Positions 48,025 through 55,920 of a stretch of 64,000 nucleotides of DNA are shown in pieces. The DNA comes from Saccharibacillus brassicae (lineage in GTDB: Bacteria; Bacillota; Bacilli; Paenibacillales; Paenibacillaceae): assembly GCF_006542275.1 (NCBI RefSeq), contig NZ_CP041217.1, forward strand, positions 5,555,469-5,619,468, read 5' to 3'. The notes under the pieces are model-generated. The model did not search any database. It worked only from the letters and a program-made list of their open reading frames with translations, and was not told the origin of the DNA. Each line of letters starts with the position of its first letter. Positions within the stretch are counted from its first letter, which is position 1. Both the position numbers and the translations under genes were made by a program.

Positions 48025-49203
48025 CTAGCGCAAATACATCGAAGCGAGCTCCGCCGCACGCCGGTTTTTGGCTTCGATCTCGGCGCGTCTTGGCATGGGG
48101 CTCCACGACGCGGGATCGTCGAGCCATGTCTCCGGCAGTTCTTCGGGACTTTCCGGTCCCCAGCGTTCCAGCCATTCGCGCGGCAGGCGCAGCTTGGGAT
48201 CGGCGTCGATCTGCCGCAGCAGCGGATGGCCGCTCATCTCCATCCACAGCAGCGCCCACGCTCTGGGCACCACGCGCCAAATATCGTAGCCGCCTCCGCC
48301 GAGCGCCACCCAGCGTCCGCCGCAGTACGCGTGCGCCGCTTCGTGCAGCATCCGGGGCATCTCGCGGTAAATTTTCATCGAGCAGTGCACATGCGCCAGC
48401 GGATCGAGCGCGTGCGCGTCGCAGCCGTGCTGGCTGACGATGATGTCGGGCTTCGCTTTGCGCAGCACGTCGTCCAAAACGCTGCCAAAACATTCCAGCC
48501 ACGAATCGTCTTCCGTATACGGCTCCATCGGCAGGTTGACCGTGCAGCCGAATCCTTCGCCTTCGCCGCGCTGCTCGACCAGTCCCGTGCCGGGAAACAA
48601 ATATTTGCCCGTCTCGTGAATCGAATACGTATAGACGCCCGGATCGCTGTAGAACGACATCTCCACCCCGTCGCCGTGATGCACGTCCGTATCGACATAC
48701 AGCACCCGCGCGCCGTACTGTTTGCGGATAAAGGAAATGGCGATCGAAGCGTCGTTGTACACGCAAAAGCCCGAGCCGCGCTGCGGCATGGCGTGATGCA
48801 GCCCGCCCGCAAGGTTAACCGCGTGGCGCGCGTCGCCGTCCATGACCAGCTTCGCCGCCGCCACCGAAGCCGCCGCGATGATCTCCGCGCTGCGGTGCAT
48901 GCCGGGGAAAAACGGCGTGTCGTCGGTATCGAGGCCGTATTTTTGCGCGTCGCCCACGAGGCCGTCGTCGGGCGCCGGCTCGCTGAGCGCTTTGACCCGC
49001 TCGACGTATTCGGGTACGTGTACCGCATGCAGCAGTTCTTCGTCCAGCCGGTCGGCCGGCAGGATCGCCCCATCCGTCGGAAAAGCGCCCGCCGTACGCA
49101 GCAGGTCGCGGGTCAACGTGATGCGCCGCTGGTCGAACGGGTGATTTTGGCCAAACACGTAATTCAGGCTGTTCGGGTGAAACAAATAAACGGCGTCCCG
49201 CAT
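48025..49203 (-). CDS. acuC: AcuC, class I histone-deacetylase-like protein deacetylase
   Basis: The 392-aa protein has the zinc-dependent deacetylase motifs: NLAGGLHHAMPQRGSGFCVYNDASIA (His-His), VLYVDTDVHHGDGVEMSFYSDPGVYTYSIHE, PDIIVSQHGCDAHALDPLAHVHCS (metal Asp) and VALGGGGYDIWRVVPRAW. Length equals Bacillus AcuC. In Bacillus subtilis AcuC removes the acetyl group that AcuA puts on acetyl-CoA synthetase. Here it follows acuA on the same strand 177 bases downstream, without the acuB gene found between them in Bacillus. The ATG at 49203 has AAAGGAGGAG upstream; the frame open beyond it lacks a ribosome site. Confidence 0.95.
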   Translation of the reverse strand: MRDAVYLFHPNSLNYVFGQNHPFDQRRITLTRDLLRTAGAFPTDGAILPADRLDEELLHAVHVPEYVERVKALSEPAPDDGLVGDAQKYGLDTDDTPFFPGMHRSAEIIAAASVAAAKLVMDGDARHAVNLAGGLHHAMPQRGSGFCVYNDASIAISFIRKQYGARVLYVDTDVHHGDGVEMSFYSDPGVYTYSIHETGKYLFPGTGLVEQRGEGEGFGCTVNLPMEPYTEDDSWLECFGSVLDDVLRKAKPDIIVSQHGCDAHALDPLAHVHCSMKIYREMPRMLHEAAHAYCGGRWVALGGGGYDIWRVVPRAWALLWMEMSGHPLLRQIDADPKLRLPREWLERWGPESPEELPETWLDDPASWSPMPRRAEIEAKNRRAAELASMYLR

Positions 49204-49335
49204 CCCAAGGCTCCTCCTTTGGCTGTCCTGCCTGTTTTCAAACGAATTACTTTGTAAAGATTGTTTATAAAAAGACTTTATAAAGCCTCTTTTTCGTCTG
49301 TTCTCCAAAATAGAAGTATTCCCCGCCTGCTCCAG

Positions 49336-49386
49336 TCCGAGTTTGATACGGGTCTCACTATCCGAATTTTGATACGGGCCTCAATA
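49336..49386. repeat. 25-26-bp tandem duplication at the acuA stop codon
   Basis: TCCGARTTTgGATACGGGyCTCA-type units lie at 49336-49360 and 49361-49386, differing by one indel and a few substitutions. The inner unit contains the acuA stop codon (49381-49383). Confidence 0.85.
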
Positions 49387-50013
49387 CATGAAGCGCTGCC
49401 GGAATCTCAGCCGATCGAAGTCCTCGACCGAATCCTGCGGCACGTGCCGGCCGACCCGCACCATAAGGCAGTTGGCGGGGTGGCTGCAAATTTCCGGGTC
49501 GTCCGTCGCGAACCAGACCATGTCGACGTTTTTCATCAGGTCCTCCATCATTTTCCGGTAATCCCAGACGCTGAGGCGCGTGCTCTCCAGATCCCAATGC
49601 CAATAATATTCGGTCGTGAACACAATCGCATTGTCGAGCTGACCGCCGGCAAAAGCGATCTCCAGCAGTTTTTTGCTCAATCCTTCGCCTCTGTAATCGT
49701 TTGCAACTTCGATTGCACCGAGCTCGATCAGATCGTCCATTTTCCCTTCCGACCAGCGTTCGTATTCGTCGGGATAATGGAACGTGACGTAGCCGACGAC
49801 CGTGTCGCCTTCGACCGCCGCGATGATCCGCCCTTCCGGCAGCCCGGCGATCTCGACCAGCGCCGCATGCTGTTCGGCGGGGCGCCGAAACGCGTCGAGC
49901 TGCGGATGCAGCGTCAGCTTGTCCAGATCCTCCGGCCGCATCGGCCCCTGCACGACCCGGCGCCGCTCCCTTTCCCCGACTGTTTCTTCCCGATAAAGCT
50001 TGATATGCTCCAT
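49381..50013 (-). CDS. acuA: AcuA, protein lysine acetyltransferase (GNAT)
   Basis: The 210-aa GNAT protein aligns in length and motif layout with Bacillus AcuA: IIAAVEGDTVVGYVTFHYPDEYERWSEGKMDDLIELGAIEVANDYRGEGLSKKLLEIAF (acetyl-CoA loop Y-R-G-x-G-x-S) and TEYYWHWDLESTRLSVWDYRKMMEDLMKNVDMVWFATDDPEICSHPANCLMVRVG. It acetylates a lysine of acetyl-CoA synthetase and switches it off. It is divergent from acsA across a 400-bp control region. AAGGAGG precedes the ATG. No acuB gene follows. Confidence 0.95.
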   Translation of the reverse strand: MEHIKLYREETVGERERRRVVQGPMRPEDLDKLTLHPQLDAFRRPAEQHAALVEIAGLPEGRIIAAVEGDTVVGYVTFHYPDEYERWSEGKMDDLIELGAIEVANDYRGEGLSKKLLEIAFAGGQLDNAIVFTTEYYWHWDLESTRLSVWDYRKMMEDLMKNVDMVWFATDDPEICSHPANCLMVRVGRHVPQDSVEDFDRLRFRQRFMY

Positions 50014-50033
50014 GCGGCCTCCTTGCTTCGAAC

Positions 50034-50074
50034 GGCAGCCTTTTCGAACCGGCAGACGGGCAAAAAAGGCTGCC
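50034..50074. repeat. Inverted repeat in the acuA leader
   Basis: GGCAGCCTTTT (50034-50044) is an exact inverse of AAAAGGCTGCC (50064-50074), separated by 19 bases. On the minus strand it forms a leader stem 20 bases before the acuA start and is not followed by T. Confidence 0.5.
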
Positions 50075-50094
50075 TTCGGGCGTGCGGTTCCGAA

Positions 50095-50112
50095 TATGAT
50101 AGGTTTATCATA
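50095..50112. promoter_or_regulatory. Perfect 7-4-7 dyad in the acuA promoter region
   Basis: TATGATA-GGTT-TATCATA is perfectly symmetrical and includes a plausible minus-strand -10 (TATGAT). It may be a repressor site or a promoter-overlapping operator for acuA. Confidence 0.5.
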
Positions 50113-50166
50113 CCCCCTTTATTCGCCGAATGCCATATGGATACCTTTCCCAATGCTAGAGCATGG

Positions 50167-50195
50167 ATGACAACGGCCGCAAAAACAGGTATACT
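50167..50195 (+). promoter_or_regulatory. Promoter toward acsA
   Basis: ATGACA (50167-50172) and TATACT (50190-50195) are 17 bases apart on the plus strand, 218 bases before the acsA start, leaving a long leader that contains a cre-like site. Confidence 0.6.
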
Positions 50196-50333
50196 TTCTG
50201 CGAAATCGATACGTCCGGCGAATCTGTCGGACGACCGAACATTCGGCGCGTATCTGTCGAGGCAAAACGGCGCCGTCCGCACGATCGGACATCCGCTGTT
50301 TTGCGCGCCGAAGCTTTCTTTTTCACCGTTATT

Positions 50334-50347
50334 TGTAAGCGCTACAT
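50334..50347 (+). promoter_or_regulatory. Candidate cre-like site upstream of acsA
   Basis: TGTAAGCGCTACAT resembles the CcpA box TGTAAGCGCTTACA with one base missing on the right side. CcpA repression of acsA is known in Bacillus subtilis. It lies 67 bases before the acsA ATG. Confidence 0.45.
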
Positions 50348-50413
50348 TTGTAAGGATTGTCAGGGTCGAAGCTGCAAGGCTTCCCCTCATTCTATTGGCG
50401 ACTGGAGGCTCTT

Positions 50414-52177
50414 ATGGACAAGGACACGGTAGAAATCATTGGCGCCGAGGCGCAGCGATCCAATCTGGGCGATTACGAACAAGCCCGGCAAAGTTTCGAT
50501 TGGGTGGACGAAGAGAAGAAGTTCAGTTGGGCCGAGAGCGGCCGGCTCAACCTGGCGCACGAAGCGATCGACCGGCATGCGCGGTCGGGGCTCGGCGACA
50601 AGATCGCGCTGCATTACAGCGATCCCGAGCGCGAAGAATCGTATACGTTCGAGCAGCTGCGGCAGGAATCGAACCGGGCGGCGAACATGCTGCGCACCCT
50701 GGGCATCGGCAAAGGCGACCGCGTCTTTATCTTCATGCCGCGCACGCCGGAACTTTATTTTACGCTGCTCGGCATTATCAAGATCGGCGCGATCGCCGGT
50801 CCCCTGTTCGAGGCGTTTATGGAGACGGCGGTGCGCGACCGGCTGCAGGACAGCGGCGCGGTCGCGATCGTCACGACGCCGAAGCTGGCCGAGCGTATTC
50901 CCGCGCACGAGCTGCCGGACCTCAAGCACGTCATATTGGTCGACACCTCCAAGCCGGGCGGCAGCGAAGCGTCGGCCGACGACAGCCTGCTGCCCGGCGA
51001 CTCGCCGTTTGCCGACTTCCATAAATTGATGGGCGAAGCGTCGACCGAAACGGAGATCGAATGGGTCGACCGCGAGCACGGCCTGATCCTGCATTACACG
51101 TCGGGTTCGACCGGCAAGCCCAAAGGCGTCTATCATGTGCACGGCGCCATGGTCCAGCACGGCTATACGGGCCGGATCGTGCTCGATTTGCGGCCAGACG
51201 ACGTCTACTGGTGCACGGCCGATCCGGGCTGGGTGACGGGAACGTCGTACGGCATCTTCGCTCCGTGGCTGAACGGCGTGACCAACGTGATCCGCGGCGG
51301 CCGCTTCAGTCCGCAGGACTGGTACGAGACGATCCGGCGCTACCGGGTCACGGTCTGGTACAGCGCGCCGACGGCGTTCCGCATGCTGATGGGCGCGGGC
51401 GACGAAGCGGTCTCAGCGGCCGACCTGTCTTCGCTGCGGCATGTGCTGAGCGTCGGCGAACCGCTGAACCCGGAAGTGATCCGCTGGGGCTACCGCGTGT
51501 ACAAGCAGCGTATTCACGATACGTGGTGGATGACGGAGACGGGCGCGCAGCTGATCTGCAACTATCCGTCGATGGACATGCGTCCCGGTTCGATGGGCAA
51601 GCCGATCCCGGGCGTCGAAGCGGCGATTATCGACGATCAGGGCCAGGTGCTGCCGCCGCTGCGGATGGGCAATCTGGCGATCCGTACGCCGTGGCCGTCG
51701 ATCATGCGCCAAATTTGGAACAATCCGGCCAAATTCGAAGAATACACGCGCATCGAAGGCTGGTACATTTCGGGCGATTCCGCCTACATGGACGAAGACG
51801 GCTATTTCTGGTTCCAGGGCCGGATCGACGACGTGATCAATACGTCGGGCGAACGCGTCGGCCCGTTCGAAGTCGAGAGCAAGCTGGTCGAGCATCCGGC
51901 CGTGGCCGAAGCGGGCGTGATCGGCAAGCCGGACCCGGTCCGGGGCGAAGTGATCAAAGCGTTCATCTCGCTGCGCGAAGGCTACGAAGCGAGCGACGAA
52001 CTCAAAGCCGAAATTACGAAATTCGTCAAAGAAGGCTTGTCCGCCCACGCGGCTCCGCGCGAGATCGAGTTCAAGGACAAACTGCCCAAAACGCGCAGCG
52101 GCAAAATCATGCGCCGCGTGCTCAAAGCATGGGAGCTGAAGCTTCCGGCCGGCGATTTGTCGACGATCGAAGATTGA
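50414..52177 (+). CDS. acsA: Acetate-CoA ligase (acetyl-CoA synthetase)
   Basis: The 587-aa adenylate-forming enzyme has HYTSGSTGKPKGVYHVHG (A3), WCTADPGWVTGTSYGIFAPWLNGV, DTWWMTETGAQLICNYPSM (A5) and YFWFQGRIDDVINTSGERVGPFEVESKLVEHPAVAEAGVIGKPD (A7-A8). The C-terminal catalytic lysine lies in LPKTRSGKIMRR, whose PK-x4-GK motif is the acetylation site recognised by AcuA. It makes acetyl-CoA from acetate, ATP and CoA. The length matches Bacillus AcsA. GGAGG precedes the ATG. Divergent from acuA-acuC, which controls it post-translationally; own terminator downstream. Confidence 0.96.
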   Translation: MDKDTVEIIGAEAQRSNLGDYEQARQSFDWVDEEKKFSWAESGRLNLAHEAIDRHARSGLGDKIALHYSDPEREESYTFEQLRQESNRAANMLRTLGIGKGDRVFIFMPRTPELYFTLLGIIKIGAIAGPLFEAFMETAVRDRLQDSGAVAIVTTPKLAERIPAHELPDLKHVILVDTSKPGGSEASADDSLLPGDSPFADFHKLMGEASTETEIEWVDREHGLILHYTSGSTGKPKGVYHVHGAMVQHGYTGRIVLDLRPDDVYWCTADPGWVTGTSYGIFAPWLNGVTNVIRGGRFSPQDWYETIRRYRVTVWYSAPTAFRMLMGAGDEAVSAADLSSLRHVLSVGEPLNPEVIRWGYRVYKQRIHDTWWMTETGAQLICNYPSMDMRPGSMGKPIPGVEAAIIDDQGQVLPPLRMGNLAIRTPWPSIMRQIWNNPAKFEEYTRIEGWYISGDSAYMDEDGYFWFQGRIDDVINTSGERVGPFEVESKLVEHPAVAEAGVIGKPDPVRGEVIKAFISLREGYEASDELKAEITKFVKEGLSAHAAPREIEFKDKLPKTRSGKIMRRVLKAWELKLPAGDLSTIED

Positions 52178-52225
52178 GGGTTGAGCATGCAGGCCCGAAG
52201 ATCAATGATTTTGCGGTTCAACGTT

Positions 52226-52262
52226 AAAAAAAGCCCGGATCCGGCAGCGGATCCGGGCTTTT
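52226..52262 (+). terminator. Terminator of acsA
   Basis: AAAAGCCCGGATCCG (52229-52243) pairs perfectly with CGGATCCGGGCTTTT (52248-52262), loop GCAG. Confidence 0.93.
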
Positions 52263-52416
52263 CGGCATGATTCTGTCCGCCGCGTGCCGCAGTGCCGTCT
52301 GCAAGCCGTTTGGCTGAACGGACGTGAAATTTTCCGTTCCGTCGATTTTGCCGTTTGGATAAAAAGCCCCCTGTGTATTAACGCAGTGAATCCCTATTCG
52401 AAGGAGGCCTGTTCCA

Positions 52417-53016
52417 TTGAATCGTCGCAGAAAAAGAACGCTCCCGGGCTTGGCCGCCGCCGCTCTGGCCGTGCCGTTATGGCTCGCCCCGCTCCCGCCC
52501 TCTTTTTCCGACCCTGCCGTTCATGCCGCTTCGGCTTTCCCCCCCGCCCCGATGGACGATCCCGCGCGCAAGCAGCTGCTGTACGAAATTTCCGTGTTCA
52601 AGCAGGGCGCGGAACTGATGACGCCTTCCTCTCTGCACGGCAGCCTGTCCGACCTGTTCGCCGTCACGTACAAAGACCGGATCGTGACCGAGACGACCGC
52701 CGTCGCGCAAAATCCGAATGGCACGCCGGCCCAACTATTACGGGCGCTGCGCTACGTCGATTTCTCTTTCCACGATTTTTTTGAAAAAGGCCGGCCTTCC
52801 ACTTCGTATATCCTCGACAAAATGTCCGCTTATTTCATTATGCATTATCCGAGAAGCGACGCGCCCGGCGGATATTCGGACGCCAAAGTCCAGGCGCTGA
52901 TCGACAAAATGGCCGTGTTGAGCAGCCGGCTCGCTGGCGGAGAAGACGGTTTTAACGTTTACAAAACGTATATGGAAACGCTGCTGGACTTTTATGCCCA
53001 CCCCAATCCGTCATAA
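52417..53016 (+). CDS. Exported protein of unknown function
   Basis: The 199-aa product starts with NRRRKRTLPGLAAAALAVPLWLAPLPPSFSDPAVHAASA, a clear Sec signal peptide with a probable AxA cleavage site near residue 38. The mature part is helical (KQLLYEISVFKQGAELMTPSSLHGSLSDLFAVTYKDRIV, DFSFHDFFEKGRPSTSYILDKMSAYFIMHYPRSDAPGG). I recognise no domain. The TTG start is supported by AAGGAGG 9 bases upstream. It is 14 bases before a second exported-protein gene, so the two form an operon ending in a bidirectional terminator. Confidence 0.75.
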   Translation: MNRRRKRTLPGLAAAALAVPLWLAPLPPSFSDPAVHAASAFPPAPMDDPARKQLLYEISVFKQGAELMTPSSLHGSLSDLFAVTYKDRIVTETTAVAQNPNGTPAQLLRALRYVDFSFHDFFEKGRPSTSYILDKMSAYFIMHYPRSDAPGGYSDAKVQALIDKMAVLSSRLAGGEDGFNVYKTYMETLLDFYAHPNPS

Positions 53017-53030
53017 GGGAGGTCCTGATC

Positions 53031-54110
53031 TTGGCCTTTTTCGATCGTCGAACTTTCGCGCGGCTTCCGCTGTCGGCGCTTGCCGCGCTCCTTCTGTTCG
53101 GCTCCGTGCCCGCGCTTGCCCAACAACCGGCCGATTTGACTTCGGCTTCCGTGTCTCCTTCGCCGGTATCCGGCGTCCGGCCGCCTTCCGGGATCGGACT
53201 GCAGGACGAAGACCGTGTCCGCCTGCTGCGGGAAGCGAGAGCGCTGTACGCATTCAACGAATTCCCCGATCGTCCTTCCGATTACGATCAATTTTACGAA
53301 TCATTCAAAATGGCCGGCTTTGCCGCTTTTCGCGCCGCGTTCGATCCCGCTTCGAAGCGCGAAGAGTTGACGGCCGCCGCGCAGTCTGTGCACGATTTTC
53401 CGCAGTACGAGCTGTACGCCGGCGTCTATAACGTCCCGGTCGATACGATCCTGTTCGAACAGGAACTCCAGCTTCGCCTGTACGAAGAGTTCGGCAGCGA
53501 ACCCGGCCAGCGCACCGAAGCGGATGCCGAGCGCTTCATGCAGCACATCGCGCTGATGCGCGATCAGCTCTATCCGCTCGTGTCCCGGGATTATTGGAAT
53601 CCGGACGTGTGGCCGATCTTCTGGACGTATCTGAACGTCAAAGCGGACTTCGAAGATCTGCGCAGCGGCCGGGCCGACCTGTTCGCCCAAACGTTCCGCT
53701 ACCGGACCGACGTGCTGAACCGGACGGTCGACGGGCGGCTGTCCCCGGCGCAAACGGCCGGCTTCGACGCCGCCGTGCGGGAGCTGGAGACGCGACTCGC
53801 CACCTTCGGCGCGCCGGAAGCGATCGAAGCCGCATTAGCCGGGGTCCGGGCGGCCTACGCAAGCCTGCCGGCTTCCGGCACTCCGGCGGCCGGACTGTCC
53901 GCCGACCTCGCCGCCGCGCGTGCGCTGCTCGACCTGCCGCGGGGCATCCGCTCCGGCCAATATCCGGCTTCCGCTTTCGGCGCGCTGCGCCGGGCGATCA
54001 ACGAAGCGCAGCGCGCGCTGGAACAAGGCGGCCCCGACGCCCGGCTCGCTCAGGCGCGCAGCGCCCTCGCTTCCGCCGTCTCGGCCTTCCGCGCCAAGCA
54101 GAAACCTTGA
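53031..54110 (+). CDS. Exported protein with C-terminal helical repeat
   Basis: The 359-aa product has a signal peptide (FARLPLSALAALLLFGSVPALAQQ). The mature part contains a helical domain (RLLREARALYAFNEFPDRPSDYDQFYESFKMAGFAAFRAAFD; YVNVPVDTILFEQEL-like region; SRDYWNPDVWPIFWTYLNVKADFEDLRSGRADLFAQTFRYR) and ends with FIVAR-like helices (LRRAINEAQRALEQGGPDARLAQARSALASAVSAFRAKQ). The latter resemble bacterial wall-associated spacers. The TTG start has GGGAGG 8 bases upstream. It is second in a two-gene operon with the preceding exported protein; the overlap in helical, YxxF-type content suggests a joint extracellular role (inference). Confidence 0.75.
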   Translation: MAFFDRRTFARLPLSALAALLLFGSVPALAQQPADLTSASVSPSPVSGVRPPSGIGLQDEDRVRLLREARALYAFNEFPDRPSDYDQFYESFKMAGFAAFRAAFDPASKREELTAAAQSVHDFPQYELYAGVYNVPVDTILFEQELQLRLYEEFGSEPGQRTEADAERFMQHIALMRDQLYPLVSRDYWNPDVWPIFWTYLNVKADFEDLRSGRADLFAQTFRYRTDVLNRTVDGRLSPAQTAGFDAAVRELETRLATFGAPEAIEAALAGVRAAYASLPASGTPAAGLSADLAAARALLDLPRGIRSGQYPASAFGALRRAINEAQRALEQGGPDARLAQARSALASAVSAFRAKQKP

Positions 54111-54134
54111 CCGTCACGCTCTCCTGCCCGACCC

Positions 54135-54169
54135 AAAAAGCCCGCAGCGTTGTTCGCTGCGGGCTTTTT
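54135..54169. terminator. Bidirectional terminator
   Basis: AAAAAGCCCGCAGCG (54135-54149) pairs perfectly with CGCTGCGGGCTTTTT (54155-54169), between the exported-protein operon and the converging Bax-inhibitor gene. Confidence 0.93.
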
Positions 54170-54182
54170 CATATACGCTCGA

Positions 54183-54917
54183 TCAGTTCCGTCTCAACTT
54201 CGACAGCAGTTTCAACACTTCCAGATACAGCCATACGAGCGTCACCATCAAGCCGAACGCGCCGTACCATTCCATATATTTCGGAGCGCCCTGACGGGTG
54301 CCCTGCTCGATAAAATCGAAGTCCAGCAGCAGGTTCAGCGACGCGATCACGACGACGAACAAGCTGATTCCGATGCCGATCAGGCCGGATTCGTGGATAA
54401 ACGGGACGTTGATTCCGAAAAAGCCGAGCACGAAATCGAACAGGTACACGAGCATGATCGAGAACGTCGCTACGATGATGCCGGTGCGAAGACCCGGCGT
54501 CACTTTGATGATCCGCGTCACGTAGAGCAGCAGCATCGCAAACAGCGTGCCGACCGTGATCAGTACCGCGTTGATGACGATGCCGGGATACTGGCTGTCG
54601 AACGAAGCCGAGATCGCGCCAAGCGCCAATCCCTGAAAGATCGCGTACAGCGGAGCGGTAATAAAAGCGATTTTCGGCACGAAGCTCGTGACGAGCGCCG
54701 CGATCAAGCCCAGCACGACGCCCGCGATCATGATGCCGTAGACGTCCATGCCCTGATCGAACCGGTACCAGGTGTAAGCCGCGCCTCCGATCAGCAGAAG
54801 CAGCAGCACGAACGTCTTGTGCACCGTTCCGCCCAGCGTCATCGCGCCCGAGCCGATCAGGTCTTCCCTCGCACGATCAAATATTTTTCTGCCCAAAACC
54901 GGGTTTCTCGATTCCAT
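54183..54917 (-). CDS. Bax inhibitor-1/YccA family membrane protein
   Basis: The 244-aa protein has a soluble N-terminus (ESRNPVLGRKIFDRAREDL) and seven hydrophobic segments. Family marks include APLYAIFQGLALGAISASFDSQYPGIVINAVLITVGTLFAMLLLY and the last-helix pair SLNLLLDFDFIEQGTRQGAPKYMEWYGAFGLMVTLVWLYLEVLKLLSKL, where the paired Asp residues (D-x-D) form the pH-sensitive gate of BI-1 proteins. It probably acts as a membrane calcium/proton leak or protease modulator. The start at 54917 is preferred because AAGGA is 8 bases upstream; ATG codons at 54926 and 54923 overlap the ribosome site. Confidence 0.92.
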   Translation of the reverse strand: MESRNPVLGRKIFDRAREDLIGSGAMTLGGTVHKTFVLLLLLIGGAAYTWYRFDQGMDVYGIMIAGVVLGLIAALVTSFVPKIAFITAPLYAIFQGLALGAISASFDSQYPGIVINAVLITVGTLFAMLLLYVTRIIKVTPGLRTGIIVATFSIMLVYLFDFVLGFFGINVPFIHESGLIGIGISLFVVVIASLNLLLDFDFIEQGTRQGAPKYMEWYGAFGLMVTLVWLYLEVLKLLSKLRRN

Positions 54918-54986
54918 CCCCATCATCCTTTTTCCGTAAAATGTCTCTCCAGACTCTTTCTACGGCCAAAGTCGGTCGGGGTTCCG

Positions 54987-55739
54987 TCAATCTTCCGATC
55001 CGTGCCGGCGGGCATACTCTTCCATCGCCGCGCCCATGAATGCCGCCAATCCGGCGCCGTACCGGTCGAGATGGGCCGTAAAGCGTTCGTCTTCCGTGTA
55101 CAGTCGTCCCAGCCCGGCCAGCGCTTCGGGCGAATACGTGCCGAAGTGGTGCAAAAAGTCGCACCAGCGCCCGATTTCCTGCTGCGCGATCGGCGAGGCG
55201 GGCTGCTCGTGCCGAATACCGGCCAGCGTTTGCACCCGCTCTTCCCATTCCCGCTGCAGCTCCGCGCTCAAGCCCGGCGTACGCGTCGCTTCGGCCAGCT
55301 TCTTCTTCGATTCTTCGATCTTCGCCTCTCCCCACCGCTCGCGGGCTTCCTGTTCGTACGGATCATTCGTAAACTCGATTCCTTCGAACCGCTGTTCGTC
55401 GGTCATCTCCATCTCTCCTTTGGCATGTCGGATCGTGCTGTCGATATTGTCGATCATGCGGCGCGTCTGCTCCAGCTTGCGCTCAAGCAGGCGCCGCTGC
55501 AGCTCCAGCGCTTCCAATCGGTCAAAAGCGGGATCGTCCAGCATCCCGCGTATTTCCAGCAGCGTGAAGCCCAGTTCGCGGAAAAACAAAATCTGCTGCA
55601 ATCGCTCCAGATCTCGTTCGGCGTACAGCCGGTATCCGGCTTCCGCGGTCCGCTCCGGCCTCAGCAGCCCGATCTCGTCGTAATGATGCAGCGTGCGGAC
55701 GCTGATGCCGGCGAGCTGCGACACTTCTTTGACTTTCAA
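54987..55739 (-). CDS. MerR family regulator with TipAS-type ligand domain
   Basis: The 250-aa protein has a MerR winged HTH at the N-terminus (LKVKEVSQLAGISVRTLHHYDEIGLLRPERTAEAGYRLYAERDLERLQQILFFRELGFTLLEI), a coiled-coil dimer helix (LELQRRLLERKLEQTRRMIDNIDSTI) and a C-terminal TipAS-like domain (DEQRFEGIEFTNDPYEQEARERWGEAKIEESKKKL...WCDFLHHFGTYSPEALAGLGRLYTEDERFTAHLDRYGAGLAAFMGAAM). Relatives such as TipAL and Mta bind antibiotics or drugs and activate exporter genes. I favour the TTG at 55739 with GGGGAGGTGGGGA upstream; an in-frame ATG at 55778 has no site. The target is not evident from position. Confidence 0.88.
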   Translation of the reverse strand: MKVKEVSQLAGISVRTLHHYDEIGLLRPERTAEAGYRLYAERDLERLQQILFFRELGFTLLEIRGMLDDPAFDRLEALELQRRLLERKLEQTRRMIDNIDSTIRHAKGEMEMTDEQRFEGIEFTNDPYEQEARERWGEAKIEESKKKLAEATRTPGLSAELQREWEERVQTLAGIRHEQPASPIAQQEIGRWCDFLHHFGTYSPEALAGLGRLYTEDERFTAHLDRYGAGLAAFMGAAMEEYARRHGSED

Positions 55740-55838
55740 AGCGATTTTCCCCACCTCCCCGGTCTTTGACCTCAGCATAAAGGATCACGCGGCGTGAGGG
55801 TCAATGCTTTTTTGCGACGATTTCGCGGCGGGCAAGGC

Positions 55839-55881
55839 AAAAAACTTCCCGCCCGCGCATCGGCATGCGCGAACGGGAAGT
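55839..55881 (-). terminator. Terminator of the EEP-family gene
   Basis: ACTTCCCG (55844-55851) pairs with CGGGAAGT (55874-55881), with inner GCGCAT/ATGCGC pairing, followed by six T on the minus strand. Confidence 0.88.
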
Positions 55882-55920
55882 GTGCCGTATCGTGTGCGGT
55901 TATCGGAACGGGCGCAGGGG

